DNA of 64,000 nt from Mucilaginibacter defluvii (GTDB lineage Bacteria; Bacteroidota; Bacteroidia; Sphingobacteriales; Sphingobacteriaceae), in contig NZ_BAABJI010000002.1 in assembly GCF_039543225.1 (NCBI RefSeq), positions 930,001-994,000 of the forward strand, given 5' to 3'. Below, one piece after another: positions 26,007 to 36,200 of this stretch. The notes under the pieces were generated by a model. It was not told the origin of the DNA. It saw only the letters and a program-made list of their open reading frames with translations, and made no database searches. The stretch's first letter is position 1; each line of letters starts with the position of its first letter. The translations under genes were made by a program, and so were the position numbers.

Positions 26007-26840
26007 ATGATTTTATATAAATATTTAAGTCCGGAAAGAATTGATGTATTGAATAATCTGGAAATAAGATTTACACAAGTAGAGGCACTAAACGATCCTT
26101 TTGAAGGAAATCCAAACTTTAAGATAGATAACAAAAATGTAAATAACGTTGGAGCCAAAGTATTTGTTGTAAATGACATATTCGATCCTACAATTCGTAC
26201 TAGGTTTAGAGAGCATCTTGATAAATCAATAAAACATGATCCCAATTTTTCTTTAAACGCAATCATACTTTCAGGCCCTGACATTGACAACTCTTTTATG
26301 ATGGAAGGCTTTAGAGCCAGTTTGGCGGCACATATACCGAATTCTATGGGAGTACTTTCACTAACGGAAACACCTGACAATAATTTAATGTGGTCACACT
26401 ATGGTTTTAATAATCAAGGGTATGCAATAGGATTCAACTCTAACCATCCTTTTTTTAGTCCAGAAACGATAAACTCTGGCAATGAGCGTTCTTTAAATAA
26501 AATATTTTATTCACAATCTCGGCCAAGTGGATATCCTGAAAGTCTGTCTTTTAAAGAATTATTTTTAACTAAATCTATTCATTGGGAATATGAAAACGAA
26601 TGGAGATATGCAAAATTCTTAAAGGATTGTGTACATATCTTAGATTCAACTCCTTTCTCTATATACTTGTACCCGTATCCAGCAGAACTAATATCAGAAG
26701 TTATCCTTGGATGTAATGCATCACAGAGTTTTAAGAAAGATGTAATTAATATATTATCCAACAATAATATATATAGTCATGTAAAACTAAAACAAGTTAA
26801 ATTATCTAATACTTTTGATTTAGAAATTTTAGAAATTTAG
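26007..26840 (+). CDS. DUF2971 domain protein in an AT-rich segment
   Basis: 277 residues. The opening LYKYLSPERIDVLNNLEIRF, the ALNDPFEGNP motif and the LTETPDNNLMWSHYGFNNQGYAIGF segment are the DUF2971 hallmarks. The family is uncharacterised and scattered among mobile and defence-associated gene sets. The gene and its flanks are visibly richer in A+T and use AT-ending codons far more than neighbours, a sign of recent acquisition. No integrase or repeat borders it. It is a single gene convergent with murF-alr. Confidence 0.85.
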   Translation: MILYKYLSPERIDVLNNLEIRFTQVEALNDPFEGNPNFKIDNKNVNNVGAKVFVVNDIFDPTIRTRFREHLDKSIKHDPNFSLNAIILSGPDIDNSFMMEGFRASLAAHIPNSMGVLSLTETPDNNLMWSHYGFNNQGYAIGFNSNHPFFSPETINSGNERSLNKIFYSQSRPSGYPESLSFKELFLTKSIHWEYENEWRYAKFLKDCVHILDSTPFSIYLYPYPAELISEVILGCNASQSFKKDVINILSNNNIYSHVKLKQVKLSNTFDLEILEI

Positions 26841-26890
26841 CTTCAATATATTATGTATGTTTTGGATAGTTAATTATTTTATCATATTTC

Positions 26891-29353
26891 CTATTCATAA
26901 AAATACACCCGCTTTACCCTTTGCGAAATATTGGTGAGTATTTCATAAGGTATGGTGCCTATCTGTTTAGCCAGTTCCTCGATGCGCAGCTTGTCGTTAA
27001 AAACAATCACCTCATCGCCCTCCTTCACTTCTACCTGGCTTACATCAATCATACACATATCCATGGTGATGTTACCCACCGTGGGAGCAAGTACGCCATT
27101 AACCAGCATACAACCTACTCCGTTGCCAAAGGCCCGGAGGTAACCGTCGGCATAGCCGATACGCACGGTAGCTATTCTTCCGTCTTTAGCTAAGCTACCA
27201 TTACGCATATAGCTCACCGTTTCACCTGCAGGCATTTTTTTTACCTGGGATATGCTTGTTTTCAGCGTCGCGATTGGTTGCAACACACCTTCGTCGGCTG
27301 GTATGGCACCATCAACACCGTAAAGGCCGATACCTAGCCTCACCATATCATACTGCGCCTGCGGCCACCGGGTTATGCCCGAAGTATTGCAAAGATGTTT
27401 GATAACTTTATAGCCCAGGGCATCCTCAATTTCAATATAAGCCTTTTCAAATAAGTCTATCTGCTTCTTGGTAAACAGATCGTGCTCGGCAGCATCACTC
27501 GCCACCAGGTGCGAAAATACCGACTGCACCCTTACATAAGGGTTTTCCTCCAGCATATCGCACAACGTTTCCACCTCAAAACCTTCAAAACCCAGGCGGT
27601 GCATACCCGTATCTATCTTGATGTGCACCGGATAGTTGAAGATATTGCTATCCTGCACATATTTTATAAATTCATCAAACAAGCCGAAACTGTAAATAAC
27701 CGGCTCAAGTTTAAAACTCGTCAATTTTTCAAATGCGCCGACTTCGGTGTTCAGCACCACTATGGGTAAACTGATGCCTGCCTGCCGTAAGGAAACCCCT
27801 TCATCGGCATAAGCTACGGCGAGGTAATCAACCTTGTTATATTGCAGTATATTGGCCAGCTCATAAGTGCCGCTGCCGTACGAGAACGCCTTAACCATGG
27901 CCATTACCTTTACGCCGGGTTTTAACTTTGACCGGTAATAATTGAGGTTATTAAGCATGGCGTTCAGGTTGATCTCCATTACTGTTTCGTGCGCTTTTTG
28001 CACAAATACTTGGCTTATGCGTTCAAATTCAAAACTGCGAGAACCTTTTACCAATATAGTTTCGTTTCGGTATTGCTGGGTTTGCAATTGTGCCAAAAAG
28101 CTCGTGGTGTCGGGGTAAAACTGTTTTTCCGCTACTTCAAAATCATCACGATAGCTTGACATTGCGGTGCCAACACCTATAAACTTATCTACCTTACGCG
28201 CCTTTATTAATTCAGCTACCTGCTTGTACAGCACGTCCTGCTGTAAGCCCGACTGGTAGATATCCGACAGGATCAAAGTCTTTTTTTGATGCTGATTTTG
28301 CTGGCTCAAAAAGTTAAGCGCTATCTCTAAGGATTGTATGTCGGAGTTATAAGTGTCGTCAATAATCGAACAATCATTTATACCGTTCTTTAGTTCGAGA
28401 CGCATGCTTACCGGTGCCAGGCGTTCCAGGCGGTCATCGGCCACGGCCGGGTCATAACCTATAGCCAGCATGGTAGCCCAGCAAATCACGGCATTCTCTA
28501 TGGATGCCTCATCCCTGAAAGGAATAATGCATTCAATTTCTTTACCTTTAAAAACCGCCCGCATGTAATAGTTTTTCGAGATCACCGCTTCGCTGAATAC
28601 ATACAGATCGGCCTGGTTGAATTTACGGCTCCAAATGAACGTTTCAGGAGTGGCTATCAGCTTTTTATAATCGAGCATTTGCTCATAATTATAAATCAGC
28701 AAGCGGCTGTTTTTGAACAAACGGAGCTTTTCAGCAACCTTTTCATCGCGGTCGGCAAAGCCTTCATCATGCGCTGACCCAATATGGGTAAGGACACCTA
28801 TTTCGGGCTGAATGATGGCCTCCAACTTATCCATCTCACCCGTGGTTGATACACCGGCTTCAAATATACCCAAGTCGTTCTTTTCGTTGATTTGCCATAC
28901 AGATAACGGCACTCCTATCTGCGAGTTATAACTTTTAGGGTTACGTACAACGTTCTTATCGGGCGACATGAGTTGGTATAACCACTCCTTTACAATGGTT
29001 TTACCGTTACTGCCGGTTACGCCAATTACCGGCAAATTAAAGGCGGCACGGTGATGGGTAGCCAAATGTTGTAATGCCGCCAATACATTATCAACTATCA
29101 GCAAATTAGCTTCGGGAAAATAACCCTCCGGTTTCGCACTTAACACAAAATCGCGTACGCCGGCATTATAAGCTTCGGCTACAAACTCATGCCCGTTACG
29201 CCGGCCGCTAAGGGCGAAGAATAACCCGCCGGATGGGTTGCTGATGCGGCGGCTATCCGTAATTAACAGGCTGATTGGGTTATCGTTAACTACATCACCT
29301 GTAGCGTTTAATATTTGTTTAACCTGGGCGGTAGTATATCGGCTTTTGTACAT
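26891..29353 (-). CDS. MurF-alanine racemase fusion
   Basis: 820 residues from the ATG at 29353; 41 further residues in the longer frame lack family similarity. The N-terminal half is MurF (UDP-MurNAc-tripeptide:D-Ala-D-Ala ligase), with the ATP-binding GVTGSNGKT at about residue 107. The C-terminal half is a PLP alanine racemase: VMAMVKAFSYGSG holds the PLP lysine (about 490), and MVRLGIGLYG and MRNGSLAKDGRIATVRIGYADGY follow. One chain thus makes D-Ala and uses D-Ala-D-Ala in peptidoglycan synthesis. This fusion is known in Bacteroidota. Confidence 0.95.
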   Translation of the reverse strand: MYKSRYTTAQVKQILNATGDVVNDNPISLLITDSRRISNPSGGLFFALSGRRNGHEFVAEAYNAGVRDFVLSAKPEGYFPEANLLIVDNVLAALQHLATHHRAAFNLPVIGVTGSNGKTIVKEWLYQLMSPDKNVVRNPKSYNSQIGVPLSVWQINEKNDLGIFEAGVSTTGEMDKLEAIIQPEIGVLTHIGSAHDEGFADRDEKVAEKLRLFKNSRLLIYNYEQMLDYKKLIATPETFIWSRKFNQADLYVFSEAVISKNYYMRAVFKGKEIECIIPFRDEASIENAVICWATMLAIGYDPAVADDRLERLAPVSMRLELKNGINDCSIIDDTYNSDIQSLEIALNFLSQQNQHQKKTLILSDIYQSGLQQDVLYKQVAELIKARKVDKFIGVGTAMSSYRDDFEVAEKQFYPDTTSFLAQLQTQQYRNETILVKGSRSFEFERISQVFVQKAHETVMEINLNAMLNNLNYYRSKLKPGVKVMAMVKAFSYGSGTYELANILQYNKVDYLAVAYADEGVSLRQAGISLPIVVLNTEVGAFEKLTSFKLEPVIYSFGLFDEFIKYVQDSNIFNYPVHIKIDTGMHRLGFEGFEVETLCDMLEENPYVRVQSVFSHLVASDAAEHDLFTKKQIDLFEKAYIEIEDALGYKVIKHLCNTSGITRWPQAQYDMVRLGIGLYGVDGAIPADEGVLQPIATLKTSISQVKKMPAGETVSYMRNGSLAKDGRIATVRIGYADGYLRAFGNGVGCMLVNGVLAPTVGNITMDMCMIDVSQVEVKEGDEVIVFNDKLRIEELAKQIGTIPYEILTNISQRVKRVYFYE

Positions 29354-29417
29354 TACAATGCTAAGTTGCTTATATTTCTGCTTAATAGAAGAAAATTTAG
29401 CGAATTTTGATTTTGAA

Positions 29418-29900
29418 ATGGAACGCGATAACCCGATAAAAATTACCGACGAAAACACCGCCCTTACCAAAGCCATGCGTTACTGCGCCTACCAGGAACG
29501 CTCGCAGCAGGAAGTGCGCGATAAAATGTATGAATGGGGTGTTGCCGGGCGTATTATCGAGATCGTGATCAGCCGGTTAATTACCGAGAATTTTTTGAAC
29601 GAAGAGCGCTTTGCACGTGTTTACGCCCGAAGCAAATTCAACCAAAAGCATTGGGGTAAAATAAAAATAAAACAAGGCCTGAAACTAAAAAGAGTGCCTG
29701 ATGTGCTCATAAAAAAAGCCCTTGCCTGTATTGACCTTGACGATTACATGGCCGCGTTGCAGCAGCTTTTACAAAAAAAGGCCGCATCGGTAAAAGAAAA
29801 ACACCCGTTAAAACGGCGTTATAAGCTGCAACAACACGCCTTGAGCCGGGGTTTTGAGAGCGATGTAATTTTAGATGTTTTGAAAAACAACGAGTTATAA
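29418..29900 (+). CDS. recX: RecX family regulatory protein
   Basis: 160 residues from the ATG at 29418; the frame is open further upstream but that part overlaps murF-alr on the other strand. The three-helix repeats of RecX are visible: AMRYCAYQERSQQEVRDKMYEWG, then LITENFLNEERFARVYARSKFNQKHWGKIKIKQGLK in outline, and a final repeat ending SRGFESDVI. RecX limits RecA filament growth. It is divergent from murF-alr with 64 bases between starts. recA is not in the window. Confidence 0.85.
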   Translation: MERDNPIKITDENTALTKAMRYCAYQERSQQEVRDKMYEWGVAGRIIEIVISRLITENFLNEERFARVYARSKFNQKHWGKIKIKQGLKLKRVPDVLIKKALACIDLDDYMAALQQLLQKKAASVKEKHPLKRRYKLQQHALSRGFESDVILDVLKNNEL

Positions 29901-29927
29901 AAAATTTTAAAAAATTTGCACTTTTTA

Positions 29928-29958
29928 CTTGCGGAAAATGGTTTTCTCTCTATCTTTG
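29928..29958 (+). promoter_or_regulatory. Promoter of the tRNA pair
   Basis: CTTG (29928-29931), a 19-base spacer and TATCTTTG (29951-29958) match the Bacteroidota vegetative consensus exactly in the -7 box. The tRNA-Gly begins 50 bases downstream. Confidence 0.8.
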
Positions 29959-30008
29959 CAACCACAATCAACGAACGAAACACGACAGCGATTGTAAGCA
30001 AAAAAATT

Positions 30009-30083
<75 letters not shown>

Positions 30084-30084
<1 letters not shown>

Positions 30085-30117
30085 ATCCCTTCTCTCAATC
30101 AGAAGGGATTTATTTTT
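30084..30117 (+). terminator. Hairpin after tRNA-Gly
   Basis: AATCCCTTCT (30084-30093) pairs with AGAAGGGATT (30101-30110), followed by TATTTTT. It lies between the two tRNA genes. Confidence 0.8.
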
Positions 30118-30133
30118 AAAAGGTCAATCACCT

Positions 30134-30219
30134 GCTCGGGTGGTGGAACTGGTAGACACGCAGGACTTAAAATCCTGTTCGCCTTAAAGCGAGTGCGGGT
30201 TCGATTCCCGCCCCGAGTA
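30134..30219 (+). tRNA. tRNA-Leu (TAA)
   Basis: 86 bases with a long variable arm. Acceptor GCTCGGG pairs with CCCGAGT (one G-T pair); anticodon stem-loop CAGGA-CTTAAAA-TCCTG with anticodon TAA; T-arm GCGGG-TTCGATT-CCCGC. CCA is not encoded. Confidence 0.96.
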
Positions 30220-30223
30220 CTTG

Positions 30224-30262
30224 ACGGGAAGCACGTTCTAAAAGACGTTGCTTCCCGTTTTT
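30224..30262 (+). terminator. Rho-independent terminator after tRNA-Leu
   Basis: ACGGGAAGCA (30224-30233) pairs with TGCTTCCCGT (30249-30258), followed by TTTTA. Confidence 0.93.
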
Positions 30263-30625
30263 ATTTCCTCCCAATTCTTTGGTAATCAAGTAGATAAGCC
30301 TCGCTCCTTCATTTAATCTACCGGTTCGAATCCGTTCCGTTTGAGTAACAAGGTAGTAACAAAAGTAAGAAATACATCGCTAATTATCCAAGAAAATGGA
30401 CAAGCAAAAAAATATAAAATACTAACAATCAAATATTTAATTGTCGTAAGTTGTCAATGTTTTGGGTTGTTTGGTGGGAGCATTTGCCGATACAGAAAGT
30501 ACCGAGGTGTTGAAAGCCAAATAAATATGAATTATCAGTACAATTAAGTTACAAAACAAATGACAAATAAGTTAAAAAAAAAATGACAAAAAAATAAAGC
30601 TCAAATTATCAATTAGTTTTATGTT
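30263..30625. other. Non-coding stretch downstream of the tRNAs
   Basis: No convincing gene. At about 30316-30341 the bases CCGGTTCGAATCCG followed by TTCCGTTTGAG look like the T-arm and tail of a tRNA without the rest of the molecule. This could be the scar of an element that integrated at a tRNA end. The remainder is AT-rich; a 68-codon frame at 30341-30547 has no recognisable similarity. Confidence 0.4.
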
Positions 30626-30880
30626 TTATTCTTTCGGTATTTCAAGGGACGATGAAGCGCTATAAAGTAAATAAAAAGCCTTAAATGTTGCTAACAAATT
30701 ATGAACAATCATTAAAAAATCAATGCCTGGCGGCGCACAGTCCTGTTGTTCTGCATAGCCATCAGCTATAAATACTACCCTTTTACGCGTCCACAGTTTA
30801 AAGGCTTCGCCTGTATGATGCAGCTTAACATCTGTCGATATATCATCAAGAATCGTTAAATGGCTCATAGTGGCGGTCAA
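30626..30880 (-). CDS. Small hypothetical protein
   Basis: 84 residues, no recognised domain. It includes a WTRKRVVFIADGY segment and a leucine-rich tail. Its start overlaps the stop of the 128-residue gene upstream by four bases (ATGA type), which supports it as a genuine second gene of a small operon. No signal peptide is evident. Function unknown. Confidence 0.5.
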   Translation of the reverse strand: MTATMSHLTILDDISTDVKLHHTGEAFKLWTRKRVVFIADGYAEQQDCAPPGIDFLMIVHNLLATFKAFYLLYSASSSLEIPKE

Positions 30881-31263
30881 ATAAAAAGCGTTTCCTGAGC
30901 GCTATCTGCTTTCTTAGCCAGATCGGTGAGCAAATTAACCGATAAGCCGGCCAGGCCAACGGTTACTAACGTATTTCTGGCGGCGCTGTTGCGCGAGAAC
31001 CCCAGCAGCCAGGGCGTGGCAAGCGCCAGTAAACTTACAGCGGCATCTATAACAAGATGCGCCCTGAACGGCAATACGCGGAGGGCTGTGTAAGGTGCCT
31101 TCGTAAGTAACGTGTACCCAAGGGCTCCTGCTCCGAGCAGGCGGCAGGCCGTTTTCGCCATCCGTAGCTTACTGAACCCCGCAAGTTCAGGCAGTAAGGG
31201 CACGATCGCCGCATAGCTATAATCGATCAAAATATGGATGTCTCTGGAGATCGGCTTATTCAT
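30877..31263 (-). CDS. Small membrane protein, SPW-repeat-like
   Basis: 128 residues. Two or three hydrophobic segments, the clearest being HLVIDAAVSLLALATPWLLGF. The pattern of Asp, a hydrophobic run, Pro-Trp-Leu-Leu-Gly-Phe and a later Asn-Thr-Leu-Val recalls the SPW repeat family of small membrane proteins; this is a by-eye resemblance. It is the first gene of a two-gene unit with the 84-residue protein and is divergent from the interrupted gene at 31358. Confidence 0.65.
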   Translation of the reverse strand: MNKPISRDIHILIDYSYAAIVPLLPELAGFSKLRMAKTACRLLGAGALGYTLLTKAPYTALRVLPFRAHLVIDAAVSLLALATPWLLGFSRNSAARNTLVTVGLAGLSVNLLTDLAKKADSAQETLFI

Positions 31264-31357
31264 ATCGTTATTTATTTTTCTTTTTGAGAAAATATTTTTC
31301 TTTAAAAACTAACATTAGTCGTGCCGAATCGTTGGAATTGAAACAAAAAACATCGAT

Positions 31358-31609
31358 ATGGCTAACAATTAAAACGAAAAAAGCGAAGGCAAGGTAGCTA
31401 CCGCTATCGAAAATCAAACAGCGAAGCTGCCGTCCGACGTATTCCTGTGGGCATCCCTCGGCGCTATGGCGGCATCACTGACCCTGAAAATCCTGAGGAA
31501 AAAACGTACCGCCTTGTTTGTAGGACAATGGGCGGCACCATTCCTGCTGCTGGGCATTTACAACAAGCTGGTGAAACTCGAAGGGCACGACCGGGAGAAC
31601 AAAGACTAA
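31358..31609 (+). pseudogene. Small membrane protein gene with an early in-frame stop
   Basis: From ATG 31358 the frame reads MANN, a TAA at 31370-31372, then stays open for 78 codons to TAA 31607-31609. The open part is protein-like: NEKSEGKVATAIENQTAKLP, then SDVFLWASLGAMAASLTLKI, RKKRTALFVGQWAAPFLLLG and a charged tail. There is no ATG between the stop and residue 36. The simplest reading is a nonsense mutation or a sequencing error at codon 5. A palindrome (31616-31635) follows directly. Function of the intact form unknown. Confidence 0.7.
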
Positions 31610-31615
31610 ATGAGA

Positions 31616-31635
31616 AAGGCGGCCATGGCCGCCTT
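31616..31635. terminator. GC-rich palindrome after the interrupted gene
   Basis: A perfect 20-base palindrome with arms AAGGCGGCC/GGCCGCCTT seven bases past the TAA. It lacks a T run, so it may be a processing or decay barrier instead of a terminator. Confidence 0.55.
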
Positions 31636-31708
31636 CTACCTGTTTATTTCTCCCCCGGTTCCGGACCGTGTAAAGATGCATGATCAACCGGTTTCATCAT
31701 GACAGCTG

Positions 31709-31744
31709 ACAAGCACCGGGTCAATCCGGCGCTTGTTGTTTTAA
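31709..31744. terminator. Terminator between the interrupted gene and susD
   Basis: ACAAGCaCCGG (31709-31719) pairs with CCGGcGCTTGT (31726-31736) with one mismatch, then TGTTTT. It ends 50 bases from the susD stop on the opposite strand. Confidence 0.75.
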
Positions 31745-31791
31745 CTACTCATTCTATGATTGAAATAATGCGGCGATAAATAAATAACCAA

Positions 31792-33237
31792 TCAATTTAC
31801 ATCAAACCAAAGCTTTGTAGTAAGTGCATCGGCCCCCTGATTGGCAACTGCGGCCCGGTAATTAGCACCATTCAATGATTGTTCCGTACCCGGATAAATA
31901 AACCTCACCGGTAACTTACCATCCAACACTCCTTGAACCGCAGGTTGCAGCACCGGGTAGTCAAGCCTGCGCCATTCAGCAAAAGCCTCCAGGCCCTGAC
32001 CAAACAATGCTATCCACTTTTGCTCGCCAATTGACTTTTTATAGTTAGCAGCGTTATATTGCACTTTTGGTTGCGCAAGGTAGGTGTCAACCGTACTCCC
32101 GCTAACACCATACTGATTGAAAGATGCCTGAATAGCCTGTTTATATAAATCTTCAGCATCTTCTGAGGTAAAACCGCGCGCGGCAGCTTCGGCCCGGTCA
32201 AATAATACTTCAGCATAACTTATAATAACTGCAGGCGCCTTTGGTGCTAAAAAGTAAGCACCCGGCTTTGATGTTTTAGTGAAGCCGATGTTACTGGCAT
32301 CACCTGGTAATAAACCATTGGGTAATCCTACATATTCGGCGGGTGTAGCAGCCGCAGTTTTGCTTATGTAAACAGGTAATCGAGGGTCGTTTAGATCAAA
32401 CAATTTGTCCACTATCGTTTTACTTACGCGATAATCATCCCGCGTGTCAAACAAATTACTTATCGGGTTTTGGTTAGGCGAATCCAGATACCCAAACTTA
32501 GCTATCTCATCGTTACTGCTAATGTATCCGCTACCTTCAGCGGCAATTTCCTGCAATACCTGCTTTGATTTTTCGGGCTCTCTATCGGCAATGCGCAAGG
32601 CGATACGCAAGCGTAATGAGTTGGCAAATTTTTTCCATTTTGTTATACTGTTGCCATATATTACGTCACCGGCAATAGCTTTACCAGCGGGATCAAGTGT
32701 TGCCTGGGCATTTTTCAGATCATCCAGCAAGGCAAAGTAAACATCCTTTTGTTTATCATAAGCCGGTGTTACAAATTGTGCAATGTTTGATGACTGCTTG
32801 TACGGTATATCGCCATAATTATCGGTAAGCAAAGTAAATACCCATGACCTTAATACCAGGGCTACACCCTTATAATTCGGATTGGGATTAACCTGTGCAT
32901 CAGCCAGTTTTATAATTTGGTTGAGATTATAGATACCCCTTGTATACCCTACCGTCCACAATTCCTGGAAGCCTGTATTGGTGTAAATATATCTGTCCGG
33001 ATCAGTGTACTGTATTTTAGCCCAGTGCTGCACAAATAGTAAACTGGCATCCATGTTATTACTTGTGCCCCAGTAGGTGTCGGCAGTTGCTTTTGATGCC
33101 GCGGTCAGCAAATATTCAGGCTGCGCCGTTTCAGATGAATTGGGGTTTTTATTGAGATCCGTAAGCTCTTTTTTGCAGGAAACCGACAATAACACTGCGG
33201 TGCCTGATATTAGCGTGGTTATATATTTAAGTTTCAT
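31792..33237 (-). CDS. SusD/RagB family nutrient-binding outer-membrane lipoprotein
   Basis: 481 residues. The lipoprotein signal ends LLSVSC with Cys at about residue 21, then Lys-Lys-Glu. TDLNKNPNSSETAQPEYLLTAA and the helical TPR-like body, with SYAEVLFDRAEAAARGF near the middle of the C-terminal half, fit the SusD-like group often found outside classical polysaccharide loci. It forms the lid of the SusC barrel at 33243, five bases upstream. No glycoside hydrolase is near. The shared leader carries a SAM-I riboswitch and a Cys-rich frame, so a sulfur nutrient is a plausible substrate (inference). Confidence 0.93.
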   Translation of the reverse strand: MKLKYITTLISGTAVLLSVSCKKELTDLNKNPNSSETAQPEYLLTAASKATADTYWGTSNNMDASLLFVQHWAKIQYTDPDRYIYTNTGFQELWTVGYTRGIYNLNQIIKLADAQVNPNPNYKGVALVLRSWVFTLLTDNYGDIPYKQSSNIAQFVTPAYDKQKDVYFALLDDLKNAQATLDPAGKAIAGDVIYGNSITKWKKFANSLRLRIALRIADREPEKSKQVLQEIAAEGSGYISSNDEIAKFGYLDSPNQNPISNLFDTRDDYRVSKTIVDKLFDLNDPRLPVYISKTAAATPAEYVGLPNGLLPGDASNIGFTKTSKPGAYFLAPKAPAVIISYAEVLFDRAEAAARGFTSEDAEDLYKQAIQASFNQYGVSGSTVDTYLAQPKVQYNAANYKKSIGEQKWIALFGQGLEAFAEWRRLDYPVLQPAVQGVLDGKLPVRFIYPGTEQSLNGANYRAAVANQGADALTTKLWFDVN

Positions 33238-33242
33238 TACAA

Positions 33243-36200
33243 TTAAAATTTAAGGTTAACATTAAAGCCAAGGTTGCGCACGGTTGGCAGGGTCAAATCT
33301 TCCAATCCCTGGCCGTTGCCCGTATTAAAAGCTGTTTCGGGATCGATGTTGGGCACGTTTTTATGAATGATCCACAGGTTACGGCCAACTATTGAAAATG
33401 TTGCCGACTGCAAGCCAATGCGTTTTACCCACTCAGAAGCGAAGGTATACCCCAGCTTAACCTCTCTTAATTTTACGTAAGATGCATCATACACAAAGGC
33501 CTCATCAACATTGGTGTAACCTTTATAATAAGCCTGTGCCGGTATTATAGTTGTATTGGCTGTACCATCAGCTTTAACGCCCTTAAATATCATACCATCG
33601 TTATACACTGTTTCGCCGTTAGGCGCTGTTGCGCCGCTGCCTACCAGTATAGCAGGTGTGGCATTATTGTTCCTGGCATAATAGTAGCTTAAACCACCGT
33701 TGGCAGTACCGCGCCCCGGCAGTGTTGAAGCCAGCACGCCGGTGTAAGTACCTGTGCGGTTGGTATTTGAATAAATGGATCCTCCAATTCGCGCATCAAC
33801 TAATGCGCTTAAGTGTATTCCTTTATAACTAAAGCTGTTATTAATACTGCCCAGCCAGTTAGGTGTGTATTTACCTAAAAACTGTTTGGTTGGATTAACC
33901 ACCGGAGTTCCGCTGTTGCTAACTATTATTTGTCCTGAAGCATCACGTAGATAAGCCGTGCCAAACAAGGTACCGTAAGGCTGGCCAATTGCCGCCAAAA
34001 CCTGTACAGTACGATTTGTACCTAAAATATAAGCCGGTAGTACACCCTCCTTATCAAGCGAGATAACCTTGCTGCGGTTTAATGAATAGTTAACGGTAAC
34101 ATCCCAGGCAAAATCTTTACCCTTTATTGGTGTACCCGCCAGTTGCACTTCTAAGCCTTTATTGGTGATACGGCCGCCATTTATCAAATTTTTATTAAAA
34201 CCGGTTGTAGGGCTAACTTCCACATCAAGTATCTGATCGTAGCTATTAGTGCTGTAAACGCTGACATCTAAACGTAAACGGTCCTTAAAAAATCCGAGTT
34301 CAACACCCGCTTCTGATGATGTGGTTGTTTCAGGTTTTAAGTTAGGATTCAGATTTATAGTGTTGGCACTTTGCTGCGGGTTAGTGCCAAACAAAGGCGA
34401 TGACAGGTAAGTGTTAAGTAACTGATAAGGCGTAGTGGCCTTACCTACTTTTGACCAGCCTCCACGCACTTTTAAATAACTTAATATATTGCTGTTAATA
34501 TCAAGCGCGTCAGAAAGTATCAAGCTACCGTTCACAGATGGATAAAAGTATGACAGGCTTGAGCTGGGTAGCGTTGACGACCAATCATTACGGCCGGTAA
34601 AATTTATAAAAGCATAATTTTTGAAACCTATTTGTCCGGAAACGAAGTAGCTGTAGGTTTTTAGCTTGCCGTAATAATTGGTCGACACGAGCGGATCGCG
34701 TGAGTTATTTACATTGTAAACATTAGGAACAGCCAGCTTTGGCGCTAACTGATCGTTCTGCTCATTAGTAATGGTGCTGATATTGCCACCGCCAAAAACA
34801 TCCAGCGAAAAATCGTCGGTTATTTTTTTGGTGTATTGCAGGCGGGCTTCGGTATTTGTTTCATTTACGTAGTAAGCATCTTCTTCATAGGAGCCAAATG
34901 GCGTACCGTTTGTACCGAAAGCCACCCTGATCTTCCGTCGGTCGTTATAAAAATCGGTAGTGGTTCGAAAGTTCACCGAGAACTCGCTGTTTATTTTGTA
35001 GTTCAGCTCAGCACTCCCGGTAAACCTGTTTTTAAGTTGCGATACCGTGTTTTCATACGCTACAAAATATGGGTTGCTATAATAGCTGTTGTTCCAGTTA
35101 AAAGTGCTGCCATCAGCATTACGATAATTTTTTAAGCGGTTTATATCAACCTGGCGGCCAAACCAGGTAAACTGCAACATGGTGCTGGTTGCACGTCTGC
35201 CGTAAGCGCCTGGCAAATTACCGGCATCGTCCTTAATGTAGCTTGCTGTGGTGTTAATGGTAAGTTTAGGTGTCAGTTTGTAACTCCCGTTCAGCAAAAA
35301 CGAGTTACGTCCCTGCGACGAATTAGGCACTACCCCTGTTTGATGCAGATTGTTGTAAGATATACGAAAGTTATGCTTGTCGCTGCTGCTTGATAAGGCT
35401 ACACCGTTATTAAAAGTAGCACCTGTTTTGAAAAAATCGCGCACATTGTTAGGGTGAGCAACAAAGGGTACAGCCTCACCATTTGAATAGAATTGCGGTA
35501 TCAGCGCGCCGTCTAACGCGGGCCCCCAACTTTCGTCAACTCCGTCGTTAACGCCGCCGCCCTTGCCATCAACATAACTGAATTTGCCATTGGAGCCCTG
35601 CCCAAACTGGTTTTGGTAATCGGGAAATACTTTTAAACTGGAAAATACCGTGTTTGAATTAATCTCCACCCCTATTCCCTTTACCCCTTTGCCTGACTTA
35701 GTCTTAATCAGGATAACACCAGCCGCCGCACGTGAACCGTATAGCGCGGCCGCGTTAGGCCCTTTAAGCACACTTACTGATTCAATATCCTCAGAATTAA
35801 AACTGGATATAGCATTCGCAAAATCGCGCGACCCATTGGTGCCCTGGAACTGAGAGTTGTCTACAATGATACCGTCAATGACAAATAATGGCTGATTATT
35901 GCCCGAAACAGAGGTTTCGCCGCGGATGATGATCCTGGAAGATCCCATATCGCCCTGGCTACCCGTTACCTGCACACCAGCTATTTTGCCCGACAAGGCA
36001 TTCACAAAATTTGTTTCGCGCGCCTCGGAAATATCATTTGATTTTACAGTTTGTACCGCGTAACCTAATGATTTTTTATCTTTCGATATATTTAAAGCCG
36101 TTACCACTACCTCATTCAGCGCGTTGGCTCCCTCGTCAAGTACAATGTTCAACGTAGTGGTATTTGCTGATACCTTTACCTCTTTAGTAGTGTAGCCTAC

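Noticed and set aside
29238-29417. Longer recX start overlapping murF-alr
   Set aside because: The 60 extra residues are unlike RecX and would overlap the opposite-strand gene by more than 100 bases. The ATG at 29418 fits the family.
30341-30547. 68-codon frame after the tRNAs as a possible integrase start
   Set aside because: The first residues loosely recall a recombinase N-terminus, but there is no catalytic domain, and the composition turns to random-looking sequence. Not listed as a gene.
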